Shown here: in pieces, positions 6,382 through 15,201 of the stretch
How positions within the stretch are numbered: position 1 is the first letter of the stretch
Layout of the letters: each line of letters opens with the position of its first letter
The notes under the pieces: model-generated
Told to the model about the DNA's origin: nothing
Database searches by the model: none
What the model saw: the letters and a program-made list of their open reading frames with translations, nothing else
Position numbers and translations under genes: made by a program
From: Streptomyces olindensis
GTDB lineage: Bacteria; Actinomycetota; Actinomycetes; Streptomycetales; Streptomycetaceae
DNA: 64,000 nucleotides
Direction: 5' to 3'
NCBI GenBank assembly: GCA_000696115.1
Contig: JJOH01000009.1
Coordinates: 124,001 to 188,000 of the forward strand

Positions 6382-8865
6382 ATGCCACGCACCGCCCGCA
6401 CCCGATGGAGAGTCGGCCTCACGGCCACCGCACTCCTGACGGCGGCAGCCCTCGTACCGGCCCCCGCGCACGCCGAGGACGTCACCGACTACGCGATCAC
6501 CGTCGACCCGTCCGCCCAGGGCGCGAAGATCGACGACACGATGTACGGAGTCTTCTTCGAGGACATCAACCGGGCCGCCGACGGCGGTCTCTACGCCGAG
6601 CTCGTGCAGAACCGCTCCTTCGAGTACTCCACCGCCGACAACGGCTCCTACACGCCCCTGACCTCCTGGACGGTCGGCGGCACGGCCCAGGTCGTGAACG
6701 ACTCCGGGCGGCTCAACGAACGCAACCGCAACTACCTTTCCCTGGGTGCCGGTTCGACCGTCACGAACGCCGGCTACAACACCGGCATCCGGGTCGAGCA
6801 GGGCAAGAAGTACGACTTCTCCGTGTGGGCCCGCGCCGAGAGCGGCAGCACGCTCACCGTCTCGCTGAAGGACGCCGCGGGCAGCCTGGCCACCGCCCGC
6901 CAGGTCGCCGTGAAGGGCGGCTGGGCCAAGTACAAGGCCACCTTCACCGCGACCCGCACCAGCAACCGCGGCCGGCTCGCCGTCGCCGCCGCGAACCCGG
7001 CCGCGCTCGACGAGGTGTCGCTGTTCCCGCGCGACACCTACAAGAACCAGCCGAACGGCCTGCGCAAGGACCTCGCCGAGAAGATCGCCGCCCTGAAGCC
7101 GGGCTTCGTGCGCTTCCCCGGCGGCTGCCTGGTCAACACCGGCTCCATGGAGGACTACAGCGAGGCCTCGAACTGGCAGCGCAAGCGCAGCTACCAGTGG
7201 AAGGACACCATAGGCCCGGTCGAGCAGCGCGCCACCAACGCCAACTTCTGGGGTTACAACCAGAGCTACGGCCTCGGCTACTACGAGTACTTCCGCTTCT
7301 CCGAGGACATCGGCGCCATGCCGCTGCCCGTCGTCCCCGCCCTGGTGACCGGCTGCGGCCAGAACAAGGCCACCGACGACGAGGCGCTGCTCAAGCGGCA
7401 CATCCAGGACACCCTCGACCTCATCGAGTTCGCCAACGGCCCCGCGACCTCCACCTGGGGCAAGGTCCGCGCCCAGATGGGCCACCCCAAGCCCTTCCAC
7501 CTGACCCACATCGGGGTCGGCAACGAGGAGAACCTCCCCCGCGAGTTCTTCGCCCGCTTCGAGAAGTTCCGGGCCGCCATCAAGGCGAAGTACCCGGACA
7601 TCACCGTCATCTCCAACTCGGGCCCGGACGACGCCGGCACGACCTTCGACACCGCCTGGCAGCTCAACCGCGAGGGCAAGGTCGACATGGTCGACGAGCA
7701 CTACTACAACAGCCCGAACTGGTTCCTGCAGAACAACGACCGCTACGACTCCTACGACCGCAAGGGCCCCAAGGTCTTCCTCGGCGAGTACGCCTCGCAG
7801 GGCAACGCCTGGAAGAACGGCCTGGCCGAAGCCGCGTACATGACCGGCCTGGAGCGCAACGCGGACATCGTCAAGCTCGCCTCGTACGCCCCGCTGCTCG
7901 CCAACGAGGACTACGTCCAGTGGCGGCCGGACATGATCTGGTTCAACAACCGGGCCTCCTGGAACTCGGCCAACTACGAGGTCCAGAAGCTGTTCATGAC
8001 CAACGTCGGCGACCGCGTGGTCCCTTCGAAGGCCACCACCACACCGAACGTCAGCGGCCCCATCACCGGAGCCGTCGGCCTGTCGACGTGGGCGACCAGC
8101 GCCGCGTACGACGACGTGAAGGTCACCTCCGCGGACGGCTCGACGCTGCTCAGCGACGACTTCTCCGGCGACGCCTCGAAGTGGACCACCAGCGGCCGGG
8201 GCAGCTGGAGCATCCAGGACGGCCAGTACGTCCAGAGCGACACCGCCGCCGAGAACACCATGGTCACGGCGGGCGACCCGGCCTGGAAGGACTACGACCT
8301 GCATGTGAAGGCCACCAAGAAGTCCGGCAAGGAGGGCTTCCTCGTCGCCTTCGGCGTCAAGGACACCGGCAACTACTACTGGTGGAACCTGGGCGGCTGG
8401 AACAACACCCAGTCCGCGATCGAGCAGGCCGTGGACGGCGGCAAGGGCACGCTGCTGACGAAGGCCGGCTCGATCGAGACGGGCCGTGCCTACGACATCG
8501 ACATCAAGGTGCGCGGCCGCCAGGTCACCCTGTTCCTCGACGGCAAGGAGTGGGGCAGCTTCACCGACGACAAGCCGGCCGAGCCGTTCCGCCAGGTCGT
8601 CACCCAGGACGCGAAGACCGGTGACCTGATCGTCAAGGTCGTCAACGCCCAGTCCGCCGAGGCCCGCACGGCCGTCGACCTGGGCGGCGCCAAGGTCGCC
8701 TCCACGGCCCGCGTGACCACGCTCGCCGCCGACCAGGACGCGGTGAACACGGAGACGGACACGCCGGTGACGCCGGTGACGTCCACGTTCCGGGGCGTGG
8801 CCGCGAAGTTCAGCTACACGTTCCCGGCCAATTCCGTGACGTTCCTGAGGATCAAGCAGAGGTAG
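6382..8865 (+). CDS. Secreted multidomain alpha-L-arabinofuranosidase (GH51)
   Basis: An 827-residue exoenzyme with a Sec signal peptide (about residues 1-32, ending AHA). The start of the barrel (YGVFFEDINRAADGGLYAEL) is followed by a carbohydrate-binding insert (about 60-210, jelly-roll type with GKKYDFSVWARAES). The catalytic (beta/alpha)8 part has FVRFPGGC, the acid/base motif HIGVGNEENLP (E382) and the nucleophile motif FLGEYASQGNAW (E469). A C-terminal LamG/concanavalin-like module spans about 570-740. It should release arabinose from arabinan or arabinoxylan outside the cell. It lies alone between a divergent small gene and a decayed region, but matches the arabinan theme of the genes to its right. 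Confidence 0.93.
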   Translation: MPRTARTRWRVGLTATALLTAAALVPAPAHAEDVTDYAITVDPSAQGAKIDDTMYGVFFEDINRAADGGLYAELVQNRSFEYSTADNGSYTPLTSWTVGGTAQVVNDSGRLNERNRNYLSLGAGSTVTNAGYNTGIRVEQGKKYDFSVWARAESGSTLTVSLKDAAGSLATARQVAVKGGWAKYKATFTATRTSNRGRLAVAAANPAALDEVSLFPRDTYKNQPNGLRKDLAEKIAALKPGFVRFPGGCLVNTGSMEDYSEASNWQRKRSYQWKDTIGPVEQRATNANFWGYNQSYGLGYYEYFRFSEDIGAMPLPVVPALVTGCGQNKATDDEALLKRHIQDTLDLIEFANGPATSTWGKVRAQMGHPKPFHLTHIGVGNEENLPREFFARFEKFRAAIKAKYPDITVISNSGPDDAGTTFDTAWQLNREGKVDMVDEHYYNSPNWFLQNNDRYDSYDRKGPKVFLGEYASQGNAWKNGLAEAAYMTGLERNADIVKLASYAPLLANEDYVQWRPDMIWFNNRASWNSANYEVQKLFMTNVGDRVVPSKATTTPNVSGPITGAVGLSTWATSAAYDDVKVTSADGSTLLSDDFSGDASKWTTSGRGSWSIQDGQYVQSDTAAENTMVTAGDPAWKDYDLHVKATKKSGKEGFLVAFGVKDTGNYYWWNLGGWNNTQSAIEQAVDGGKGTLLTKAGSIETGRAYDIDIKVRGRQVTLFLDGKEWGSFTDDKPAEPFRQVVTQDAKTGDLIVKVVNAQSAEARTAVDLGGAKVASTARVTTLAADQDAVNTETDTPVTPVTSTFRGVAAKFSYTFPANSVTFLRIKQR

Positions 8866-8882
8866 CACCCGCTTCCCGTCGT

Positions 8883-8909
8883 GGGCCGCTGTCCTCCGGG
8901 CAGCGGCCC
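8883..8909 (+). terminator. Hairpin terminator after the GH51 gene
   Basis: Arms GGGCCGCTG and CAGCGGCCC pair perfectly over 9 bp around a 9-base loop, starting 18 bases after the GH51 stop codon. There is no U-tract, as is usual in streptomycetes. The 205 bases between here and 9115 show no gene. Confidence 0.7.
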
Positions 8910-9114
8910 TGTGACCGAGAACTTTAGTTGGCAAATCATGGTTGGACTCGTTGACCCTCTGTCACTGGAGGTGGCTCTACCAGCGACGACACCAGCGAGA
9001 GGTTGAGTGTGCTGCAAAGGCTTGCGAGATGGCGGACTCGACTAGCTAGGCCACCACTTGGCCGCGCTGGTCGTGGGCGGCTGGGGAACCGGCTGCCCCT
9101 CGGGGTCTTTGGCG

Positions 9115-9963
9115 TCAACCACTTTCGTTCTCCTGGGCGGTGGCGTTCCATGCCAGGCCGCCGAGGTCGAGTCGGTGACGTGCGCGAGTGACGGCGACGT
9201 AGGCGAGACGGGCGTCCGTGTCGCTTACATCCGGGGCCTGGGCAGCCGTGTTTGTGCCGGGGGTGGTGTCCTGCGGCTGGGGAAAGTCGTTGGCGATCCT
9301 GACGGTCGGCCATTCGCGGCCTTTGGCTTTGTGGGCGGTGGAAACGGTGACGTCGGCGTGTGCTTCCTCGGTGAGTTCGGACACGGCAGCGAGGATGGCG
9401 TCGGGACCGTGGGTGTCGACGAGGTCGACGAAGGGCTGCAGGTCGCAGCCAGCCGGATCGTAGGCAGCGTAGTCTTGCAAGTCGCCCCAGGACGCGAACA
9501 GCACCAGTTCGGGGTGGTGGGTGCGGCGGCCTTCTTTCAAGTCGCGTGCAGCAGAGGCGAGTTGGGCCAGCTGTTGGCCTCCGCGGGTGAGGGCTACGCG
9601 GTGTCCTTCGCCGAGTAGGCGCATGACCTCTGTCATGGCGCCGATGTTGGTGCGGCACAGCACGGCGTCGGGGTGGTCGACGCTGCTGACCTCTGCGGGA
9701 ACGCTGGTGGTGCCCGTCAGCCGGATGGGAGCGTCAGCGAGCGCGAGCCACCGGTTGGCCTCGTCGGCGATCTCTGGCCCGAAACGGAACGAACGGGTGA
9801 GGGTCAGCTGTTCGGCGTCGAAGCCGGTCATCACGTCGGTCGCGCCCCGCCAGCCGTAGATGGCCTGGGCGGAGTCGCCGACCATGACGAGCTGGGCGTG
9901 GTCACGCTGTGCGGTGAACACCTGCTCCAGCACCGGGTTGGTGTCCTGGGCTTCGTCGAGGAC
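9115..9963 (-). pseudogene. UvrD/Rep-type helicase, N-terminally truncated
   Basis: The reading frame encodes the second half of a superfamily 1 helicase: motif II VLDEAQD, motif III MVGDSAQAIYGWRGA, motif IV SFRFG, motif V VSTAHKAKGREWP and motif VI LAYVAVTRARHRLDL. Everything before motif II, including the Walker A loop and Q motif, is missing; upstream of 9963 the frame becomes a low-complexity Arg run unrelated to a helicase. Without ATP binding it cannot unwind DNA. The loss of the 5' end at a sharp boundary points to a deletion or insertion event, probably associated with plasmid or mobile-element turnover in this patch. Confidence 0.85.
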
Positions 9964-10106
9964 TCGCCGACGCCTGCGGCGCCTGCGCCGCGGCAACGGC
10001 CCAGGCTGCCGTCGTGCCCGACACCGTGCTGGCCGCACCGTTCCACCCGCCTTCCGTGCGGCCGCGCGGCCCCAGGCCCAGCCGGGGGCCGGGGGAGCGT
10101 CTCCAC

Positions 10107-10607
10107 GTGAGCGAGATCCTCAGCTACCTGGCCGCGGCGCTGCCCGCGGACGTGTCTGCCGGGGCGAGGCTCCTCGCCCTTCAGTGCGCCCTGCGTATGA
10201 ACGCGTACCTGCATGTCGAACTCCGCGCGGGCCTGCTGCGCAGCCTTCGTATCGACGCGGTGCATGCCTGCCAGGAGTTGGAGCAGGCGCGGTGGGCGAG
10301 CATGGTGAACGGTCCCGGAGCGGTCGGGGTGGCTGCGGAGCTTCGCGATGCCACGCTGCTCGCCCAGTCACCGGCCCGCCCCGACCGGCGGCGCGCGGCC
10401 GACTGGGCGCTGCGCACCGTGGCGCGCAGCGATCCGTCCTCGGGAGAGGGGCTGAGTGAATGCGACCGGATCATCCGTGACTGTGGCCTGCGCGATCAAG
10501 GGTTCTACGGTGTGCTCAGCAGTTTGACGGCGAACGGCGTGCTGGAAGGGTGGCGGATCTGCCCGGATTCAGGCGACGTGCACTGGACGCTAGCGCGGGG
10601 GCGATGA
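10107..10607 (+). CDS. Hypothetical protein
   Basis: A helical, soluble protein of about 166 residues that I do not recognise. The preferred start is GTG 10107, with GGGGGAG nine bases upstream; a longer in-frame version from ATG 10014 adds a Pro/Arg-rich lead that looks non-coding. The body (ILSYLAAALPADVSAGARLL, ALRMNAYLHVEL, RAADWALRTVAR, SECDRIIRDCGLRDQGFYG) is mostly alpha-helical, with a possible winged-helix-like end (VLSSLTANGVLEGWRI). It sits beside the helicase fragment, so it may belong to an old plasmid or integrative element. Confidence 0.5.
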   Translation: MSEILSYLAAALPADVSAGARLLALQCALRMNAYLHVELRAGLLRSLRIDAVHACQELEQARWASMVNGPGAVGVAAELRDATLLAQSPARPDRRRAADWALRTVARSDPSSGEGLSECDRIIRDCGLRDQGFYGVLSSLTANGVLEGWRICPDSGDVHWTLARGR

Positions 10608-11239
10608 TCGGCAGCCCTTTTGCGGACAGTCAATTGTCGGCCGCGGCGTTCCCCGCCGGCTCAGCGAGGGCATCCTCCGATCTTTGTCCGGCCGGGTTCG
10701 CCAGCACTGCTCCCCATCGAACCGCTCGGCGCATCACGGTCTTCTCAGTACCGCCAGTACAGCCTCGGCTGCCTCGCGTCGTTATTTGTGCAGGTCAGAT
10801 GGGTGCTTCACGGGCTCACGAAGGTGCGGGGGCGAACCCGGGGCGAAGGTGCGGCTGGGACGACGGTGTCGGCGGATTCTGGCCCGCGCTTGGTCCCGAT
10901 CCTGGTCGCGAGTTGGCGCAGCTCGGAGGTGGGGCGAAGCGCGCATCCGAAAGTCGGCCGGGCTCTTCGGAGTCGGAACAAGGAAGAGATCTTCTTGAAG
11001 TCGTCTACCTGGAGCGCTGACCTGCGGTCATGCTGCTGCGAACCTCTCTGCCTGGCCGATTCGTCTTTCTGAGCCCCAAGCCATCAACCATCTGGCAGGG
11101 GCTGTGACGTCTACACCGCGACCCCGGCGGCCACTACATGGAGTTCCTCACCGTCACCCACACCGACGAGTTCCTCGCCAGCCTGACAATCCCCGGCTAC
11201 GGGGAAGAGGAGCACTCCCGTCCCTGACGGGTTGCCCAC
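10608..11239. other. No intact gene; short coding remnant near 11108-11227
   Basis: I find no convincing gene in this 630-base stretch. The only coding-like trace is a frame ending at 11227 that reads GGHYMEFLTVTHTDEFLA and LTIPGYGEEEHSRP; it has no start and is cut off by a stop upstream, so it looks like the tail of a lost gene. Base composition is lower in GC than the neighbouring genes. Confidence 0.4.
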
Positions 11240-11274
11240 CCGGTTGTTCCCGCGCGATGTGCGGGAACAACCGG
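11240..11274. repeat. Perfect 14-bp inverted repeat with 7-base loop
   Basis: Arms CCGGTTGTTCCCGC and its exact complement flank GCGATGT. It may be a terminator for the lost gene ending at 11227. Its form also resembles a lone type I-E style CRISPR repeat, but no second copy or spacer is present nearby, so no array is called. Confidence 0.6.
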
Positions 11275-11288
11275 ACTGCGAAGGCGAG

Positions 11289-11319
11289 GCCGCCCAGGAC
11301 GCTTTCAGTCCTGGGCGGC
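11289..11319 (-). terminator. Hairpin terminator of the ricin-tailed propeller gene
   Basis: Arms GCCGCCCAGGAC and GTCCTGGGCGGC form a perfect 12-bp stem with a GCTTTCA loop, 11 bases beyond the stop codon of the gene at 11330-13387. It could also stop transcription coming from the left. Confidence 0.75.
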
Positions 11320-11329
11320 GTTCATCGGA

Positions 11330-13387
11330 TCAGTTGATGCGGACGATCTTCCAGAGCTGGTCGTCGAGGTTGGCGCTGCCCCACTGGACGACGGCTGCCC
11401 CGTTGGCGGTGGAGGACTGGGCGACTCCGGCGACGAGGGTGCTGTTCACGTTGCGGAGCTTGTAGTAGCCGCCGCCCGCGTCGGTGAGGGTCCACTTCTG
11501 GGAGTCGGCGCTGGAGGCGGTGTTCTGGACGACGGCCGCGCCCGCGGCACTGGAGGAGCCTTGGACGTCCAGGTTGAGATTGCTCCTGGCGTTCTTGATG
11601 GTCCAGGCGCCGCTGCCGGCGGACTGGAAGGTGAAGAGCTGGCAGACACAGGCCGTGTTCTGCCACTGGTTGGCGGCGGTGCCGGCGGTGGTGGAGCCGG
11701 CCGGGATGTCGAGGTACTTGCCGCTGTTCTTGTTGACGAGCACGTACTGGCCGGTGCCCAGGGGCGGCAGGGCGGTCTGGGTGAGGTTCCAGCGCTGGCA
11801 GCCGCAGGTGGTGGCGTCCCACTGCCCGGCGGTGGTGCCGACCGTGGTGGAGGCGTTCGGGATCTCCAGGTACTTGCCGGTCAGCCGGTTGATGAGGGAG
11901 AAGCCGCCCGCGGGGTTCGGTGAAACCGCCCACTCATGGTCGATGGTGCCGTTGTCGTCCCACTGCAGGACCTTGGCGCCGTTGGCGGTGGACTGGTTCT
12001 CCACGCCCAGGACCTTGCCGCTGGCCACGTTGAAGATCTTGAAGTAGCCGGAGGGCTGCTGGACGAACCGCCACTGCTGGTCGTTCGCGTTGTCGGCGTT
12101 CTGCTGGGTGGCGTAGGTGCCGTTGGTGGTGGAACCGCCCGCGATGGTGAGCAACTGGCCGCTGCCCGCGTTGGAGACGGTGTAGGTGGCGCCGTCGGAG
12201 ATGCCGCCGCCCAGATCGATCGTGCTGTAGGTGACCGGGTTGGAGAGGTTGCTGCCCCCGCGTCCGGCGCTGAGTATCAGCAGGCTGTGCCCATCGGGCA
12301 GGGACGTCATGCCACGGCTGTAGCCGCCGGCCACGTTGGCGTTGATGCGCGTCCAGGTGTTCGCCGCGCCGTTCTGCGTGTTGATGAACAGGTCGTCGGC
12401 GCTGTTGGCGCTGACGACGAGGGTGCCGCCCGCGCCCCCGGTGGGCAGCCAGGTCAGGTAGGGAGCACTCTGGGGCACCACGCCGTCCGTCGTCCGCAAC
12501 GGGATGCCGGTGACCGAGCCGAACGCCTCCGGGTCGGAAGAGATCTTGTAGTAGACGGAGAAGTTGCCCTCGGGAGCACCGCCGTACTCGTACGACAGGA
12601 CGTACTTGCCGTTCGGCAGCTTCGCGACGGTCGGCATACCCGGGCGGTTGCTGTAGGTGGGCATGGCCACGTCGTCCACGACGGGGCCCCAGGTACGGGC
12701 GTCCGTGGAGACCTGGTGCACGATCTTCTGGCCGTGGTCGGGGTCGCGCTGGTCGGAGTAGTAGACGATGAGCTTGCCCCCGGAGACCAGGAAGAACGGC
12801 TCCCAGACCGGGGTGCTTCCGTTCGTGTCGAAGGCGGCGCCACCGGTGGCGATGTTGCTGACGAAGCTCCAGGTCTGCCCGCGGTCGGTGCTGGCGTACA
12901 GGTCGATCTTGGTACCCGACCGGTCGGCGGGCACCGAGTCACCCGCGGCCAGGATGGTCCCGGCCGGGAAGTCACCGATCGCGGTCGGCAGTTCGAAGAG
13001 CTCGGGCTGCCAGCGCATGCCCCAGCCGTTCTGGGTGTCGGCCACGTCGGAGATCTTGCTCCAGGAGTTGCCGTTGTCGGTGCTGCGGTAGATCGGGAAG
13101 ACGGGCGTGCCGGACGTGTACTGCTCGAAAGTGGCGAGCAGGGTGCCATTGGCCGACCCGTTGTGCTGCAGGCGCAGCGCCCGCGGATACAGCGATCCGG
13201 GCGAAGGCGCACCCGCAGGCGGGGTGTACATCGTCTGCGAGGGACGCGAGAGGGCCTGCGCCCGCCCCGCGGCCGGCAGCATCATCGTCGCCGCGGCGAC
13301 GATCAGCGCCAGAAACAGGAACAGGAGGGTTGTGGGGCGGGAACGCTGAGCGGCGCCGGATCTGGCGCCCAACAGTGAAGGGGACAT
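11330..13387 (-). CDS. Secreted GH93-like six-bladed propeller enzyme with ricin-type lectin tail
   Basis: A 685-residue exoenzyme. A signal anchor (about 17-45, LLFLFLALIVAAATMMLPAAG) leads into a sialidase-superfamily propeller (about 50-390) with Asp-box-like repeats (YRSTDNGNSWSKI, YASTDRGQTWSF), VWEPFFLVSGGKLIVYYSD and YEYGGAPEGNF. The rest is ricin B-type beta-trefoil sequence with repeated QW motifs (NDQQWRF, CQRWNL, SQKWTL). Context (GH51, GH43, LacI, sugar ABC) favours an exo-arabinanase of the GH93 type over a true sialidase. It lies downstream of, and on the same strand as, the LacI gene at 13643-14707, so the two may form a unit. Three related copies occur in the window. Confidence 0.85.
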   Translation of the reverse strand: MSPSLLGARSGAAQRSRPTTLLFLFLALIVAAATMMLPAAGRAQALSRPSQTMYTPPAGAPSPGSLYPRALRLQHNGSANGTLLATFEQYTSGTPVFPIYRSTDNGNSWSKISDVADTQNGWGMRWQPELFELPTAIGDFPAGTILAAGDSVPADRSGTKIDLYASTDRGQTWSFVSNIATGGAAFDTNGSTPVWEPFFLVSGGKLIVYYSDQRDPDHGQKIVHQVSTDARTWGPVVDDVAMPTYSNRPGMPTVAKLPNGKYVLSYEYGGAPEGNFSVYYKISSDPEAFGSVTGIPLRTTDGVVPQSAPYLTWLPTGGAGGTLVVSANSADDLFINTQNGAANTWTRINANVAGGYSRGMTSLPDGHSLLILSAGRGGSNLSNPVTYSTIDLGGGISDGATYTVSNAGSGQLLTIAGGSTTNGTYATQQNADNANDQQWRFVQQPSGYFKIFNVASGKVLGVENQSTANGAKVLQWDDNGTIDHEWAVSPNPAGGFSLINRLTGKYLEIPNASTTVGTTAGQWDATTCGCQRWNLTQTALPPLGTGQYVLVNKNSGKYLDIPAGSTTAGTAANQWQNTACVCQLFTFQSAGSGAWTIKNARSNLNLDVQGSSSAAGAAVVQNTASSADSQKWTLTDAGGGYYKLRNVNSTLVAGVAQSSTANGAAVVQWGSANLDDQLWKIVRIN

Positions 13388-13484
13388 GTGCGGCTCTCAG
13401 GAAAGGGAGGGATGGGACGGGTCGGTGCCTGCCGTTCAGGACGGATCCGGGCAGGAAGCGGCAAGCCCGGAAGGCGCGTCCACC

Positions 13485-13517
13485 GCGTACGGCGTACGAG
13501 CGCGTACGGCGTACGAG
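13485..13517. repeat. Tandem 16-bp repeat upstream of the propeller gene
   Basis: GCGTACGGCGTACGAG occurs twice (13485-13500 and 13502-13517) with one base between. Each copy contains CGTAC-GGC-GTACG, an inverted repeat. It lies about 100 bases before the propeller start codon in the 255-base gap after the LacI gene, so it may be a regulator-binding site. Confidence 0.6.
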
Positions 13518-13642
13518 AGGGACGGCGTCGCGACGGCGCGGGGACAGGGTCGGCCGGTCTCTCGACGAGACAGCCGATGTGAGGGGGCAAAGCGGTGCCT
13601 GGGACGTGCGGGTGTGCTCCCCCTGCCGCTGCCGGGGTGCTG

Positions 13643-14707
13643 TCAGGCGGTGCGCGTGCCCGCTGCGTCGGGATGGGACGGCGGAGGCGCGGTCGAGCCG
13701 CGGACGACGAGTTCGACCGGTGGGTCGCTCGCCTGCGGCAGGTCGGTGTCGGGCTTCTCGATCGCGTGCACGAGGAGGCGGATGCCTTCCCGGGCCGCGG
13801 CTTCGAAGGGCTGGCGCACGGTGGTCAGGGGAGGAGAGACATAGGCGAAGACCGGGTTGCCGTCGAAACCGACGACACTGATGTCCTCAGGTACGCGGCG
13901 CCCGGCTTCCCGCAGGGCGTGGATGAGCCCGATGGCCATCTCGTCGCCCGCCGCGAAGATGGCGGTCACGGACCTGTCCGACGCCAGCGCCCGGCCGGCG
14001 GCGTATCCGGAGGCGGCCGACCAGTCGCCGTTGAGCAGCGGGGGCTCGTGCGCGCCGCGTGCCGCAAGTGCCGCCCGCCAACCTTCGATACGGTCCTTGG
14101 TGGCGTACCAGCGCCGCGGGCCGGAGAGGTGATGAACGGTCGCGTGTCCCAGGTCCAGCAGATGCTCGGTGACCGCCCGCGCCAGTTCGTGTGCGCCCAC
14201 ACCCATGGTCACGGTGCGGCTGGCGGTGAAGGCTGGAGGCGCCCCCAGGAAGAGGACGGGGACGTCCACGCGGACGCCGACGTCACCCTCCACGATGGGT
14301 TCGGAGACGACGACGCCGTCCACCCCTTGCTCGAGCAGCAGCTCCACGGCACCCGCGATACCCGCAGGGTCGCCATCCGGCGTGTTGACCACGCGGAGCG
14401 CGTAACCCGCGTCGCGCACGGCCCGCTCGATGTGCACGAGCAGTGAAGCGGTCCCGTACCCGGCGGTGCCCAGGGCGACCACGCCGATGGAGCCGGTACG
14501 CCCGGAGGCCAGTGTCCTGGCCGCCTGATTCAGCCGGTAGCCGAGTTCCTCAGCGGCTGCGAGGACCTTTGTGCGGGCCTCCTCGGAGACATACGGCTCG
14601 TTGTTGAGGACCCGGGACACCGTCTTGCGCGACACCCCGGCCAGGCGGGCCACGTCCGCGCTGCGCGGCACAGAGGAGCCCTCGCTCCGTCCCACCACTG
14701 CTGCCAT
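13643..14707 (-). CDS. LacI-family sugar-responsive repressor (copy 1)
   Basis: A 354-residue repressor. The helix-turn-helix is SADVARLAGVSRKTVSRVLNN (about residues 15-36) followed by the hinge YRLNQAARTLASGRT, then a periplasmic-binding-protein-like sensor domain (SIGVVALGTAGYG, VDGVVVSEPIVEG, FAAGDEMAIGLIHALREAG, DISVVGFDGNP). Start ATG 14707 has GGGAGA five bases upstream; a longer in-frame version would start inside the operator. It is about four-fifths identical by eye to the LacI at 29770-30807. It is divergent from a sugar ABC operon and upstream of the propeller gene, and its promoter holds a perfect inverted repeat, so autoregulation and control of both neighbours is likely. Confidence 0.93.
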   Translation of the reverse strand: MAAVVGRSEGSSVPRSADVARLAGVSRKTVSRVLNNEPYVSEEARTKVLAAAEELGYRLNQAARTLASGRTGSIGVVALGTAGYGTASLLVHIERAVRDAGYALRVVNTPDGDPAGIAGAVELLLEQGVDGVVVSEPIVEGDVGVRVDVPVLFLGAPPAFTASRTVTMGVGAHELARAVTEHLLDLGHATVHHLSGPRRWYATKDRIEGWRAALAARGAHEPPLLNGDWSAASGYAAGRALASDRSVTAIFAAGDEMAIGLIHALREAGRRVPEDISVVGFDGNPVFAYVSPPLTTVRQPFEAAAREGIRLLVHAIEKPDTDLPQASDPPVELVVRGSTAPPPSHPDAAGTRTA

Positions 14708-14753
14708 GAAGTCTCCCGACGGCCGTGCGTCTGCATCGAAGGAGGTCAACTGT

Positions 14754-14810
14754 ATGACCACGCGGTCTGACCGCGTGGTCATGTCTACGTAGCCGACAGC
14801 TGTACGTCAA
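14754..14810 (-). promoter_or_regulatory. LacI copy 1 promoter and autoregulatory operator
   Basis: On the minus strand, TTGACG (14810-14805) and TAGACA (14787-14782) are 17 bases apart. Directly after the -10 box lies a perfect inverted repeat: 14-bp arms ATGACCACGCGGTC and complement around one T (14754-14782). A bound repressor would block the start of transcription. The same module occurs before the second LacI and before a LacI remnant. Confidence 0.8.
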
Positions 14811-15201
14811 GGGCCCCCGCAGTATCGATTCCGCTGGGCGGCAGCAAATTCGATGGAGGGCGGATGGTCGGCGACGGGTTGCGCAGCCGCCGTGAGGGGG
14901 CCGCCTCTGCCGGGCATATATGCTGCTCAAAGGGCAGATGCTCACTCGCTAGGTCCGCTCACGGAACGAGGCGTCGCTCCCGTCCGACTGCAAGCCGTCC
15001 GACTTCTCGACAGGTGCGGTCGGCCCTGCGTTCAGGTCAAAGGGGCTTGACAGCGACTCCACGAAGCGTCCAGTCTTCCTCGCAACCGCCGGTCGAATTT
15101 GTTCGATCGTGTTGAGTCCTGGTCGTGTGGACGACCGCTTCCCCGTCACACCCCGCGGGCCGACGTGCCGCCTGGGCACGGCCGCCCTGTCAGGAGCCGA
15201 A

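Noticed and set aside
6361..8934. 857-codon minus-strand open frame opposite GH51
   Set aside because: A shadow of high-GC codon use; the plus strand has signal peptide and catalytic motifs.
11240..11274. CRISPR array
   Set aside because: Only one repeat-like hairpin exists, with no spacer-repeat periodicity and no cas genes in the window.
11330..13387. True sialidase (sialic acid release)
   Set aside because: The propeller has Asp-box-like repeats, but the neighbours are all arabinan/galactan genes and no sialic acid catabolism gene is present; GH93-type activity fits better.
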